A DNA stretch of 64,000 nt from Oenanthe sinensis (Eukaryota > Streptophyta > Magnoliopsida > Apiales > Apiaceae): the NCBI GenBank assembly GCA_028671895.1, contig CM053810.1, positions 66,093,501 through 66,157,500 of the forward strand. The letters run 5' to 3'. Position 1 is the stretch's first letter. Every line of letters starts with the position of its first letter. Positions 1-12,700 of the stretch are shown piece by piece. Below the pieces are notes generated by a model that worked only from the letters and a program-made list of their open reading frames with translations, made no database searches and had not been told where the DNA came from. The position numbers and the translations under genes are program-made.

Positions 1-3000
1 TACTCCGAATGAACCTGTGGGAAAAGCATTTGAAAAGTACTTGGACCAAATACCGCACTGGGTTTGGCTTTATTGGGTCCCTCAGCTGCTACTATCCTTA
101 CAAAGGGCAGAAGCCCCACGTTGCAAGATTGTTCTGCTGAAAATTGCTGTTTATTATCCACAGGTATGCCGTGTATTCTTATTATTGCAAAAATTTATGA
201 AATGTTATTACTTCTGCTTATACATGGTATATTCTAGCCTATCTACAGATTTTAAGAATGACCTTTTGTTTTGAAATGTTAGGCATTGTATTACTGGCTG
301 CGGGTGTACTTTCTTGAGCTCCGTAACATTGTAGAGAAATTTGAAAATGGCCAAACAGAAAGGTGCCAACAAAGAATGCAGCTAAATGTCTCTTCTTCTG
401 GTTCTGATGTACTGTCTGATGACATCACTAGATCAGCAAGTCAACAATGTGGTCCTTTAGCCTCTGACAGTCAGGTTCAGCAAGGAAGTCAATCAAGTGG
501 AATCACTGAGTATCCACATGGTCGAAGCTCTTACAATCAAGAATCTGATATGTCCTCGGTTATTCAAGACAGAATGCATGCCGAGAATCACAAACATTTG
601 CAACACAGTCCTTCAACCAGACCTGATGGCAACCTGAATGCATCAGGGCATAATGATTCTCTTGGTTTAGTTGCTTCAGCTGTCAATGCTAGTATTGCTG
701 CCAAGGACATAATGGGGACTCTGCGAAACAAGCACAAGAATCTTGCTAATGAACTTGAGGTGATTTAATTTTGCTGTTTATGCATTTTGTTCTTGTAGAA
801 TTGTTGTCCATAACATGTTGCGTTCTCTTTTATGTCCTTTCTAAGTTTCTATTAGCTGTTATAGATATATCATTCATGTTACAAGCATTGTGCAATATAG
901 TATCAAATGGATTGACTTTGAGAAATATCCTACAGTGTTTTCACCGACTAAAAAGCTTTGACTTTTTTATGTGAAATCATATTGGCAGATTCTTCTCACA
1001 GAAATCGGGTCGAGGTTTGTTACTCTACCAGAAGAGAGGTTATTCACAGTGATATGTACTGTCCTTCATCGTTGTTATAAACACCCATCTGCTACTACTG
1101 GAAATGTTCCTGAATGTCTCAAGAAGGAGCTCTCCAGTATTGGTAGAGCCTGTTTCTCTGCAGATTCTATAAACAAGCATACTGATTATGTGAAGAAGTA
1201 CAAACAGAAATTTGAGCATGAACTTAATCCAGAGAGCAGTGCGACATTTCCAGCCTCCCTCCATGAATTGATTGAAAGGCTGAAGCACTGGAAAAATGTT
1301 GTGCAAACCAATATGGAGGAACAGCTTCCAGCAGTCTTGAAGCTGGAAGAAGAAAGCAAAGTTCTGAGTGACTTTCATTTTATTGATGCGGAGATTCCTG
1401 GCCAGTATTTCATTGATCAGGTAGTTTCTCTTAGCTCAACATATTTGATCTGTTTGATGTTGCATAGAATTTTGTTTGGAATAAATCCTAATTTTGTACT
1501 GTTATGCATTAGTACTTCAGTACTAAAAGTTACAAGTTTTTTTCATTCAGGAAGTTGCACCCAGTCATACTGTTAAACTGGACAGGATTAAGGCTGATGT
1601 TTCCGTTGAGAGAAGGCACGGCAACAGTTTCCGACGATTGACTCTGATTGGGTCCGACGGGTCCCACCACCATTTTTCTGTCCAGACAGCTATATTGGCT
1701 AATACCAGAAGTGAGGAACGGGTTATACAGCTATTTCGTGCTATGAATCAAATGTTTGATAAGCACAAGGAATCAAGATGTCGCCATATATGCGTACACA
1801 CACCACTTATTATACCTGTTTTGTCCCAGGTAAGAAGTCCAATATGATCTTAATTTATTCTTTTCTTATGTTAGTTGGCCTCCCTTTTTAAGTATAGCTG
1901 ATATCCAACTACATGTACATAAGAAATCTGATGTGAGTGCTAATGTGCCTACATATATTTGCATATGACATGTATATGTCTTGTCGATAAGGCTTATGGA
2001 TAGATCCCATCCCCCCCTCTATAGATGGTTGGCTCTGGTGGCCATCACTCTATGATGGCTGCTTACAAGCTTTGGTGCAATGAATTCCAATGCTTCATTA
2101 TATCTTTTACTGATAGCAATTTATTCTTTTTTACTAGGTTCGCATGGTCGAAGATGATCCAAAGTACAACACATATCTTGATGTATATGAGCATTATTGT
2201 TCAAGGAATGGGAGAGATGCAGACCTACCAGTTACTTACTTTAAAGAGCAACTTAACCAGGCAATATCTGGTCAAATGTCACCGAATGCTTTAGTAGAAC
2301 TTCGGCTGAAAGCCTACAGCGACAACACAAAATATAATGTTACTGATAACATATTTTCTAGATACATGTACAAAACACTAACTAACGTAAACCACTTGTG
2401 GGTATTTAAAAGGCATTTCACCATGCAATTGGCCCTTTCTTGTTTCCTATCATATGTTCTGCATATCGGGGGGAGGTCTCCAAACAAAATATTATTTGCC
2501 AAAAATAGCGGGAAAGTATTCCAGACTGATTTCCATCCAGTATATGATGCCAATGGTATGATCGATTTCAACGAGCCAATCCCTTTCCGCCTGACAAGGA
2601 ATATGCAGGATTTCATCTCCCATTTTGGGGTGGAGGGCATCCTTGTATCTTCCATTTGTTCGGCAGCACAGGCAGTTGTTTCTCCAAAGGTAAGTTCTAT
2701 TAATGGAGCACTGCTAGAGTAGCTGTATAGCTTCTTGTTCTTTCATTCCACTTTATTATGGTTGTGTGTTACATTGCAAATATCCAATTGTGCAGCAGAA
2801 GCAGCATATCTGGCACCATTTAGCTCTCTTTTTCCGTGATGAGCTTTTCTCTTGGTCCTGGAGGAGATTTATGATGGGGTTGCCCCTGCTCTCTGGTATT
2901 GGTGGATATAGTTCAAATGCTGCCGATTTCATGCAGCAGATTTCTATAAATATTGAACATGTAGCTGAAAGGATCAATTCATTGGCCCCGCAACACATAA

Positions 3001-3977
3001 CTGAGGAGGTACATCTTTGTCAGAAATCTTGATACTCATTTTTTTTAAACATAACATGAATACATACTACTACATTCGAACACATCATATTTACCAAGTT
3101 GAAGTTGTGATTACCAGTTTGCATTAAAAAGATTTTCCAAAATTCTAGAGAAAAGGGCTAAAATATCACTATTTAGAGTTGACTGGTCCAAAAAGTCACA
3201 AAGAAATGGATGATTAATTTGCGTTTATATTTTTTTTAATAAAATTATTGATTCTTTACTCAGTGGCAGACAAGACAACTAGTCAAGTACATTTATACAG
3301 AATAAAAGACAAGTAATCACGGATTCCCATGTACAAGGCTCACGTGCCTACACTGTCAGTTTTTAGAAATTCAAAAATCGAACTTTTCAAAACGTTGATA
3401 ACGCATGTTGAAAGTGCGTGGCTATACTAAACGCATCTTTAACATGTGTTTTCATAATATTTTATGTTTTCCCTTTTATTTTTTTATATAATTATTAAAA
3501 ACGTAATTTTATAATGCGTTTTTAAAAAAACGCAACTTAAAAATGCATTTTTTTGTGATATAAATGACCAATTTTTTAAATTGTGATATTTTGGACCATT
3601 TATCTTTAAATTATGATACAAAGGGCCATCACCCAAAATTCTATGCATGTAGCCTTTTTTAAGGGGGGGCAAAAAGATAAATTATCGTATGGTTCAAAAT
3701 TTCTCTCTCAACTTAATTTTCATACTAGATGCTTTAATGGTAATATTGTATAATGGGTAACACTTCATTTGTTTTGGTCTAAATTGTTTACAATTTCAGT
3801 TATAAGCAGCATCCATCTAGGCCCCTAATTTTAATGATTGTTATTCTTGTGTTATAACAGGAATATGCACTTGAGCCACCACAATCTGTGCAGATTGGTG
3901 TGACCAAATTGGTAGATGCTGCTACGGCTCCTCGAAACCTATGTATGATGGATCCAACGTGGCATCCCTGGTTTTAG
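1..3977 (+). CDS. TRRAP/Tra1-like protein, upstream tandem copy (C-terminal part; 5' end outside window)
   Basis: Exons 1-163, 283-759, 989-1420, 1551-1829, 2138-2689, 2796-3008 and 3861-3977 join in one open frame of about 743 residues ending in TAG. The frame is fixed by alignment to the complete paralogue downstream; the gene enters from the left. TRRAP/Tra1 is the giant scaffold that carries activator contacts in the SAGA and NuA4 histone acetyltransferase complexes in the nucleus. The visible part covers the end of the FAT region, a variable Ser/Gln-rich linker (283-759), the PI3K-like domain and the FATC tail ending DPTWHPWF. The kinase fold is a pseudokinase: the catalytic-loop position reads GGRSPN and the DFG position reads DFH, as expected for this family. 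All splice sites are canonical and no stop interrupts the frame, so it looks functional rather than a relic. The linker exon differs most from the downstream copy. Confidence 0.9.
3155..3627. repeat. Imperfect inverted-repeat element in the last intron of the upstream TRRAP copy
   Basis: The 852-bp last intron is much longer than the matching 257-bp intron of the downstream paralogue. It contains diverged inverted arms: GGGCTAAAATATCAC near 3155 against a mirrored TATCATAATTTAAAG / TATCACAATTT near 3555-3627, with TGGTCCAAAA in both. The interior is rich in AACGC/GCGTT words. This is probably an old non-autonomous DNA transposon; the family was not identified and no target duplication was resolved. 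Confidence 0.4.
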
Positions 3978-3980
3978 TTT

Positions 3981-3986
3981 AATAAA
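3981..3986 (+). terminator. Candidate polyadenylation signal AATAAA
   Basis: AATAAA lies four bases after the TAG of the upstream TRRAP copy. That is close for a plant near-upstream element, so cleavage would be expected within a few tens of bases; further AATAAA-like words occur near 4170. Confidence 0.35.
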
Positions 3987-4233
3987 GTCTTGCTGGTTGG
4001 CTTAGGGTGACAGTCTGACAGGGTGAGTGCGGAGTTCGTGTATGAAGCAGCTACCCCTGTGGAATCAGCTCTTGTACTGTGTAAATGCTTTGTGATTCCT
4101 GATGTATGTATGTGATGAAGTTGGTAAATTTTACTTTTTACTAAGCATCTTGAAATTTTGAAAAGTTGGTAATATGGTAATAAACGGTTTTATGGGAATT
4201 TGAAATAGTTGAATCAGTATCTAACCTAAAGGC

Positions 4234-4629
4234 ACTCAATGACACAATTTTGAAATAAAATGCTCAAAATGACACAAACTGAATAAATGACCCAAAATAT
4301 CATTCCAAAATGATGATTCATGTAGTGTTTTGAGAATTCACGAAGAACGCTACTTCGTGTAGAGTTTTGGAGGTTGAATTCGTGTAGTGTTTTGGTGACT
4401 ATGTGTATGTATATGTATGTAGCGGAGATGGAGATGGAGAAAACAAAGGGTGTAGTTAGGTTAGCCCTAAAACACTAGATGATATAACGTTTTAATCCTG
4501 AAACGCTAAATAGTCTAACGTTTTGGAGGCAGTTAGACGATTTGACGTTTTGGAGTGCGATTTGGGGTCATTATCCCAATTTGTGTCATTTTGGGCATTT
4601 ATTGTTCAAATAGTGACATATAAGATCAA
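4234..4629. repeat. Terminal-inverted-repeat (foldback) element downstream of the upstream TRRAP copy
   Basis: Near 4255-4298 the sequence reads AATGCTCAAAATGACACAAA, then TGACCCAAA. Near 4562-4602 the reverse complement reads AATGCCCAAAATGACACAAA, then TGACCCCAAA. Weaker pairing extends each arm outward to about 4234 and 4629. The interior repeats GTAGTGTTTTGG and AACGTTTTGGAGG words. Size and structure fit a non-autonomous DNA transposon; no coding capacity was seen. Confidence 0.5.
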
Positions 4630-5705
4630 CACCCATGATGATTTACAGATGTTGTATGGAACAATGGCGAGTCTTGTAAATTGTAATTAATTGGTTCTTA
4701 ACCGTTAAAATTTAAAAAGAATTTTGTTTGAAATATGTTTTGATTATTGAACAATATGTCTAGCATAAATTTCCTTTTGGGCACAGTTTCGGGTTTCATT
4801 TCGGTTTCGGTTGTTCGTGTTTATAAATGGGTCAACTTAAAGTTAAGTTAAAATTATATCAAATTAAATATCTAAGTGAAAAAGAATGAAATTTTAAAAG
4901 CGGATCATTTCGGGTTGACCAGATCGTGTTCGAATCATTTTCGAATTTTGCCTCAAACAAATCAAAATATAGATTGGGTCGGGTTTGGATCGTATCTGAT
5001 ATTTCCACACAGGTCGGGTTCGATCGTGTCTGATATTGTCTTACTTGCATATTGTTCATATTTATATAGATTTTAAAAATTACAATAATTTTTATAATTG
5101 TTTTAAGGGGAATTTGAAATTCAAATGATCACATTCGAGGATGGTATAATATGTTTGAATTAAATATTTTTATTATTTAAATTTAAATTTATATTCATAA
5201 TATACATATAGTTCATTTATCATATATAATAAAATAAAATAATGATATGAAATTAATTTTATTATTCATAAAATTTATAGGAAAAAATAATTTTATTATT
5301 TTAATATTATTTTAAAAGTTATTATATCTATCACCATTGTATATTTTTTCTCAAAATTTAAATAGTAGCTTACTTTTAAAAATATTAAAAATTATAGAAT
5401 AAATATTAAAATTTAATAATTGGCATGCTAATCGATAATTCGCAATAAGTCGCTCTTTTGTTACTTCCTTAAATTTTAAATTAACAGTATACTAAACAAA
5501 TTTTAATGTCTATTAGTCTTTTTATATATTATTATAAAATTTATTTATACAATTTTAAATATCATTTTAATTTACCATTTTATCATGATTAATATTTTTA
5601 GCTATTTCTGACTAAACTATTAACGGTCAAAATTGATACAATAAAATTACATTAAAATCAAAATCATATTATTAATTTTATAAGTATTATGAAATCAAAT
5701 AATTA

Positions 5706-5924
5706 CTCGTTTCATCCCATTTTAGCAGTCACTTTGACTTTTTACCGTATTTTAAAGTGCATATAAGATATTGTTCTATGAATTATTTTTAATTATTTTT
5801 AAATAAAATTTTAATTTTCAAATATTTATTTAAGAAAAGATATTTTGAAAATAATTCATGAAACTATCTTTTTATGCATATTAAAATACGTGTAAAAAGG
5901 ACTACTCAAATGGGATGGATGGAA
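5706..5924. mobile_element. Stowaway-like MITE
   Basis: A 219-bp element with terminal inverted repeats. The left end CTCGTTTCATCCCATTTTAG pairs with the right end (TCCATCCATCCCATTTGAG in reverse complement), followed inward by a second complementary block (TTTTACCGTATTTTAA / TTTACACGTATTTTAA). It is flanked by TA at 5704-5705 and 5925-5926. The end resembles the CTCCCTCCGTCCC consensus of Tc1/mariner-type Stowaway elements. Non-coding. Confidence 0.75.
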
Positions 5925-6683
5925 TATTTCAAAATATAAATATGCAATATAATTCAAAACTTATTAATTTGTTATCCATGCAATGATTTAAAATATCTAT
6001 TTCCAAATTAATAAGTTTTGAATTATACTTCACATTTATATTTTATAAAATTAGTACTATTATTTTTATTTTAATATAATTTTGATCATAAATAATTTAA
6101 TCTTATAACTAAAAATATTAATTACTTTCCAATAGTTTTTATGGTCTGCATACTGTTATGATTTAATCAAATATGTGATTTTGGTAATAATACATGTGCA
6201 TTGATAATTTAAGTCGTTATTTATATGAAAGTCATATTTTATAATTTAGTTTGTAAATCAAATTAGTTATACTATTCCCTTCTCTCATTAATAAATATTG
6301 CTAAAAAATAATAATTCATTTTATTGTAAAATTAAGATAAGGTGAAAGACTTTTCATAAATATTTATTTATAAAATAAATTGTTTAAAATAATAATAATA
6401 TACTGTTATATGACCGTTGCATCATATTTAAGGGGGGTTTTCCTCCTCGTTTATATAAATAAATATTTATTTTCACACATTTATATTATTTATGAAAAAG
6501 ATATTTATATTTAAAAAATAAGATAAATTTAATGAAGCTTTAAATTTGTATGGAGGTGTTTCGAAAATTTATGATATGTGCATATATAATGATGCATATA
6601 TATTACGGGTGGGAGTACATGTACACATTTATCTACAATTTTTTTTTATAGTGTAGTATATTGAAACCAGATTTCAGAATGAA

Positions 6684-7688
6684 CTAATTTTGATACCCGC
6701 GGAGGCACACACAAGTTTAAAAATAGAGTAATTTATGAATTTAACTTGAATTTATTATTATTTAGAATTAATGAGTCCTAATTTTGATAATCATAATATT
6801 TTAGTTTTATTATATAAATAAGTTTAAAATATACGTTAATGATACAATATTTGTCATAATATTTACCTATTAAAATTTTATATGTAATTAAATTTTCAAC
6901 TCTCGAATATCAATGATAAAAAATATTAAACATTTGATAATTTTTTTCTAAATGACAAAAGCATCGAGTGCATATTAATCAATTGAATCACTTGATATCA
7001 CCTTGCACAGATATTAAAATGTATTAAAATATTTTGTAATCAAGTGATATAGCATGGATTTCAAGTTTTCTAACCATTAACATATGTTTTAAAATATAAT
7101 TAAATTTTCATATCTCACTAACAACATATGTTTACAAATAAATATAAATAATATTATATATTGATAAATAAATATATATAACATATAATAATTATATAAC
7201 AATTAGTTTACATATATTAATTATAAAGTAATTAGTGTTATTATAAATTAATATATACTATATTATTAAAATCGAAATATTAAAAATTTAGTGGTCCTTG
7301 GTCAGTATTTGAGCCCGATAATTATTATAGGGCCTAATTTTTAAACACTAATATAAAAATATTATTCTATTAAAATACAAATAAAATATATGAAAAATTA
7401 TATAAAATATATACATATAAAATAAATAAAAATTTAATTATTATTAAAAATATATTCAAAATATTAAAATAAAATATTAAAATAATTTGATTCATGCATC
7501 AGGATATAAGTTAGTATGTATTAGTTATGAAATGGTTAAATGTTAATTTCATATAAGTAAATGGATAAGTGAAATGTTTATAAAGATATAACAGTAAAAA
7601 TACAATAAATATAAGGATATAGAAGTAAAATCACATGAAATAAAATATTTTTTAAAAGTGTATGTTGTGCTATTATATAATAGCTAGA
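6684..7688 (-). mobile_element. Non-autonomous Helitron (inverted relative of the 61.5-kb copy)
   Basis: Read on the minus strand it begins TCTAGCTATTATATAATAG and shares long stretches with the element at 61496-62287: the first ~180 bases, and the distal half with blocks such as TTAATGAGT and TGATATC-type words. The 3' end is worn: the hairpin is degraded to ACCCGCGGAGGCAC on the plus strand and the terminus reads TTAGT rather than CTAGT. It carries roughly 200 bp more in the middle than the other copy. No protein frame. Confidence 0.65.
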
Positions 7689-8485
7689 TGCGAGATGTTT
7701 ACATCATTCTATAAGCGCTTACATATTCACTAAAAATGGTTGCATGATTGTGAGGACTACCGCCATATACTAAATATTAATTTTTTAAATAAATTTATTT
7801 GAATAATATAATATTTAAACTTTAATGCGAGAAGATTTTTATCAAAAAAATTGTATTAAATAATATCAAAAACGAGGTTATTATAAATATATTTAAAACA
7901 AATAATAAAAATGCATGTATTTAACAAAGAATTAGAAATAATGATACACGTTTTATAATAATACATATAATTAGTAATTACAACCAACAATTTTGAAAAT
8001 GATAAATTGAATATTCACTTTTAGAAAATAAATATTTTATATAATTTCACCAAAAAAAATAAAATACATTTTAAGACAACCAAACAAACCCATAGCAAGT
8101 CTTTTTATCCTCGCTAAAAAGCCGGGTTAAATGACATTTTGGTTACTCAACTTACCCGTAACTTGTAAGTGGATCACTCCACTCAAAAAAACTTGCAGTC
8201 AACTCACTGAACAATTAAAAACTCTCAATCGGGTCACTGATCGTTACTGACGTTAAATATTGAATGAAAAGTTGAATCAGTTAGTTGACATGGTAACTTT
8301 TTATCCAACATGACATGTACAACTTATATATTTCTCGAAACAAAACATATATACCAAAACTAGACAAAATACCCGATTTTGAACTTAAATCCAAACAAAA
8401 CCCAATTCAACAAACTTAAATTAAGCCAAAACTCAATTCAACAAACTCAAATTCAAACAAACTCAATTCACAAAATACCAATCCA

Positions 8486-8693
8486 GCCTCTGGGTGTGTA
8501 GCTGAGTCGGTGAGAGCACTGATTATTTACCAGAACAACTAAGGTTCGATTTCTGGGGGCGTGGAGAATTTTTCACACGCTCTAGTTTGAAGGGCCACCA
8601 GTGTTTCTTACCACTCAGTTAGTCCGATTTACATGTCACATGTTGGGCATGAGGCGGTCTGGGATGATACTAGTTAGGCTGTCCGGAAATTAT
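8486..8693 (+). mobile_element. tRNA-derived SINE with 14-bp target-site duplication
   Basis: A 208-bp insert flanked by perfect copies of AAAATACCAATCCA (8472-8485 and 8694-8707). The head is tRNA-like: pol III A-box-like TAGCTGAGTCGG at 8499-8510 and B-box-like GGTTCGATTTC at 8543-8553. The intact duplication suggests a fairly recent insertion. Confidence 0.85.
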
Positions 8694-9741
8694 AAAATAC
8701 CAATCCAAACCCTAAAAAAATAACAATTCACAAATCAAACATAAAGGCACAAACATACCCAATTATAGAGATGCGTACGTAATTCTCGAGACCCGTTCTA
8801 TTATAAATCTCACATCACTAATTGTATCATCATCGTTGCACTGTACACAAACCCGCATTCTCGAAAATTTGTAAACTCTGAATTGTAACTTGCAGTCATT
8901 CTCTTACAAGCTCAACACTCAATTTTCTTCGTATAAATCTATACCCTATTCATATATATATACACACACACACACCCACCTTGAATATCATATTTTTTGT
9001 TGCTAAAATAGCATATGCAAAATTTTATCAATTTGGTTTTGAAATATTATATTCAATGCCGTGTTTGATTCTGAAAATCTGGTTTGTGAAAATTTGGATT
9101 TGAAAATTTTGTTGGTATGTACAGTAGTGTTTGATAACACGAATTAATAGTGTATAGAAATATAGTGCGTGTCTATGATATGAAATTTAATATGAGAGAG
9201 ATGATAACATAAGAAATGAACTCGGTTTTTGATTCAACCTAAGAAGTTGGTCGGATTTTTTTGAATCAAATATATTTGTTTTACGTGGATCAAGTAGAAA
9301 TGAGTAATTTAAGTTTAAATAATATGTCGACTGATTTGGTTTAATTGTGACAGCTGATTTATACAATTTTAACAGAAGTCCGTTAAAAATCAAACGCAAG
9401 TTAATGTACGTGATTTTTTTTTTTATTTAGTTACTTAATTATAAGTTTTTAACCCGTATTTAACCCGTAAAAACCCAAACCCAAAGGCAAAGGGGCAAAC
9501 ACCATCTTTGTTAAATAGTAAAATCGATGGTTCTGTATACACACACATATAAACACAAAGCACATAACTAGTATGAAATGCTAGATTAGTAAAATTAGGT
9601 TTTCACTCAACACCAAGTCTAATTTATTACTACTACTTCTGCTACTAGTACTAGTTAATTCACTCTCAAAACCCCCGATTCACTGCCACGACTTAACTCA
9701 ATCGTATCACAACCCTCAGCGATGTTGATCATTACTGTTTA

Positions 9742-9787
9742 AAACCCTAATTTATATACACACATATACATACACAAATTAGGGTTT
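9742..9787. promoter_or_regulatory. Pair of opposed telo-boxes before the TRRAP start codon
   Basis: AAACCCTAA at 9742-9750 and its inverse TTAGGGTTT at 9779-9787 lie just upstream of the ATG at 9796. Telo-box motifs are typical of plant housekeeping genes active in dividing cells. Their position in the promoter/5' leader suggests they act on this gene; that role is inferred. Confidence 0.55.
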
Positions 9788-9795
9788 CTGTCAAC

Positions 9796-12700
9796 ATGAG
9801 TCCGATTCAGAATTTCGAGCAACACTCTCGTCACCTCATCGAACCTGACCTCGGTACTACTCTTATCCCCCTTTTTATTTACATATACATACATATGTGA
9901 TGGTATGACGTCAGCACACGGCAGCATATAATACTGTTATGAATTATGATGTTATTGTAGTTTTTTTTTACTGGAATTGATATGTGGATTGCATATATGC
10001 GTGTGTGTATGTGGGATTTTATGATGTTATTAATTGTGTTTTTATTTGTTTTGGTTTAGCAATTCAAATGAGGCTACAAATGGCGATGGAGGTTCGAGAT
10101 AGTTTAGAGATTACGCATACTGGGGAGTACTTGAATTTTCTCAAGTGTTACTTTAGAGCATTCTCAGCGATTTTATATCATATTACGAAGCCACAGTTTA
10201 CTGATAATCCCGAGCATAAACTTAGAAATGTAGTTGTAGAGATTTTGAATCGTCTCCCGCATAGTGAAGTGCTTCGTCCATTTGTTCAGGATCTTTTGAA
10301 AGTGGCAATGCATGTGCTTACAACAGATAATGAAGAAAATGGGTTGATATGTATACGTATTATATTCGATCTTTTGAGGAATTTCAGGCCAACTTTAGAG
10401 AATGAAGTTCAGCCCTTTCTGGATTTTGTTTGTAAAATTTACCAGAATTTTAGGTTGACTGTTACCCATTTTTTCGAAAGTGGGGCAGTACCACCACCTG
10501 CGCCAACAATATCAGGATCAAATTCTACTACCTCTGCATTGTCTTCTATTGAAGATGTCAAGCCGCTAGCTATGGATATATCGGATCAAATGGGTCATAC
10601 GGCTGGGGCAGGGCAGCTTAATCCAAGTACTCGGTCTTTTAAGATTGTTACCGAGAGTCCTTTGGTTGTTATGTTTTTATTTCAGTTGTACAGCAGGCTA
10701 GTTCAGACCAACATTCCCCATTTGTTGCCTCAGATGGTTGCGGCGATATCCATCCCCGGTCCTGAAAAGGTTCCACCCCATTTGAAGGGTCACTTTGTTG
10801 AGCTTAAGGGAGCACAAGTTAAGGTGAGTGTTAGTTGTTTATTGAAATATTTATAGTACCATTGTAGCTTGAATGGGGCTCGTATTCCGCATTATTTCAT
10901 TTGAAACTATGACTATCGTCAGTAGAAAGTCGACAATGCCTTTCAAATACATAGCTTTGACTTATAGGAAATCCTTGGGAACCTGAACATGCATGTTATG
11001 TGTATTATGTTTCTGCTTTCCAGGGGTATTTGTTTCTTTTCACGTTGGCAAAGTTCTTGTATACAGTAACTGTGGGGAATTTTAAAGCTGTCACATCTAA
11101 AACACGGGACTTGAATTGTCTAAAGCTTTATAATGGTGTGTTATGGCAGTCCAAATCCTTAAGAGAGGCATACTGGAAGACAGTATTAACCTTCAACAAA
11201 CCGCCCAAGTAATTGATAACGGAGGATAGGGGACTAGCCCTAATTTTGGATTAAAGAATTATAATAGTTGATTACAAGTAAGGCAGTTCAAATCTGTATC
11301 CTTAAGAGAGGTGGTGTAAGACGGTATAAATTTTCAAGAAACTTCCTAAGAAATTGATAATGGATTCCTCGGAAGGAAATAAAGAAACAAAATAGCTGAC
11401 CACAATTATGTATGTACAATACAAACTCCAGAATTTGATATTCCTGGGATCCATAATTTATTTAAATTAATAGAGAATGAGTCGAGGTAAAAAAAATTAT
11501 TTACTATAAACAAGAATGATTAAATGTATTAATTTGATCAAGATTATCAACCAATTAAGTACCAATTTAATTAAGACTTTCAATTAAATGTCCACATGCG
11601 TACAAATGTTATAGATTAATTGCTACACAGTGTAATTTAATACAGGAAGACTGAATTTACTCCATTTAAACTTGAAATAACATGTAGTCAACCACTTTTA
11701 GATTATTTCTTATCTGCATCTAATATATAATATATATAGGTGAAAATAAATTTATATAAAATTAAAAATTAAATCTTAAATTGAATATATATACACACAC
11801 ACACACACACTATAATATGAATAATTTATACATGTTAATATTATATTACTACATTATCTTTTTCTATTTTTTATAATATCAGTTAACTGTCCAAGCATCA
11901 TAAACTAGATTGAGGATGCTTCTACTTGGGGAGCAAGTCCGAAGCTGTCCTATATACACCATTTACACTTTAACTGATAAAAGGCTCTAGTATTGTTTAG
12001 ATCTTGCAGCCTTGTACATTGATGGTTAAAAGAATGCTTATTGCATAGTTAGGCAGTACTCATTGTGAGTACACCAATTCCTCTTGATGTGTTGTATGGT
12101 TTAGCTGAAATTTATAAAGTTTCATATCTTGACAGAAGAAAGAGAAACAATAGAAGAAGGGTTTATCCAACACATATATTGAAGAGTAAGGTATTCAAAA
12201 CGGGGTAACGAGGAATTTTGGGATAGTTGGAATTGGATTAAAATAATGATTAGCATATTATTTTCCTTTTACAATTACTCAAACACATTCGGCCTTGTAA
12301 TTATTTTAATTTATATCTCTTTTGAAGTAGATCCTAAATCCTTTCCCGGTAAAAGCCTATTCCCAGTTTAGAATCATAACCGGAAGACTTTTTGTGTGAA
12401 CTAGATTGTGTATTGGAGTTGATGAATATTCAAAAGCATCATCCAAGTGTATCGTGCATGGTTATCATCTCTTGGTAGATAAGCTCATCTTTCTTTGTGT
12501 GATAATGGATTTGGACTAGTTGAATGTCAATAAGCTACACTTAATAGCTATCACTTTCAGTATAGTTGAGGTGCTTACCTATTTTTGTTCTATTCCCTTT
12601 ACACGCACATTAACATTCATATTGAAAAAAAGAAGTTTTTTTCCATGTTTCAAGCACCTGTTGAAGGGAGTCACTGCACTACATGCAGAGTAACTTCCAA

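Larger units (their letters stand above)
4630..9700. other. Intergenic region between the two TRRAP copies, very AT-rich
   Basis: No gene is visible. The stretch holds a Stowaway MITE (5706-5924), a Helitron relative (6684-7688) and a SINE (8486-8693), annotated separately. The rest is AT-rich DNA with no open frame resembling a protein. The 8100-8330 segment has a repeat-like composition but no second terminus was found. Confidence 0.6.

Noticed and set aside
4859..5076. Short overlapping open frames near 4.9-5.1 kb on both strands
   Set aside because: Repeat-like text (TCGGGTT, GATCGTGT) without coding character or splice partners.
11000..11212. Open frame of 70 codons in TRRAP intron 2
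   Set aside because: Lies in a directly repeated intronic stretch, has no homologue I recognise, and is not joined by splice sites to the gene's frame.
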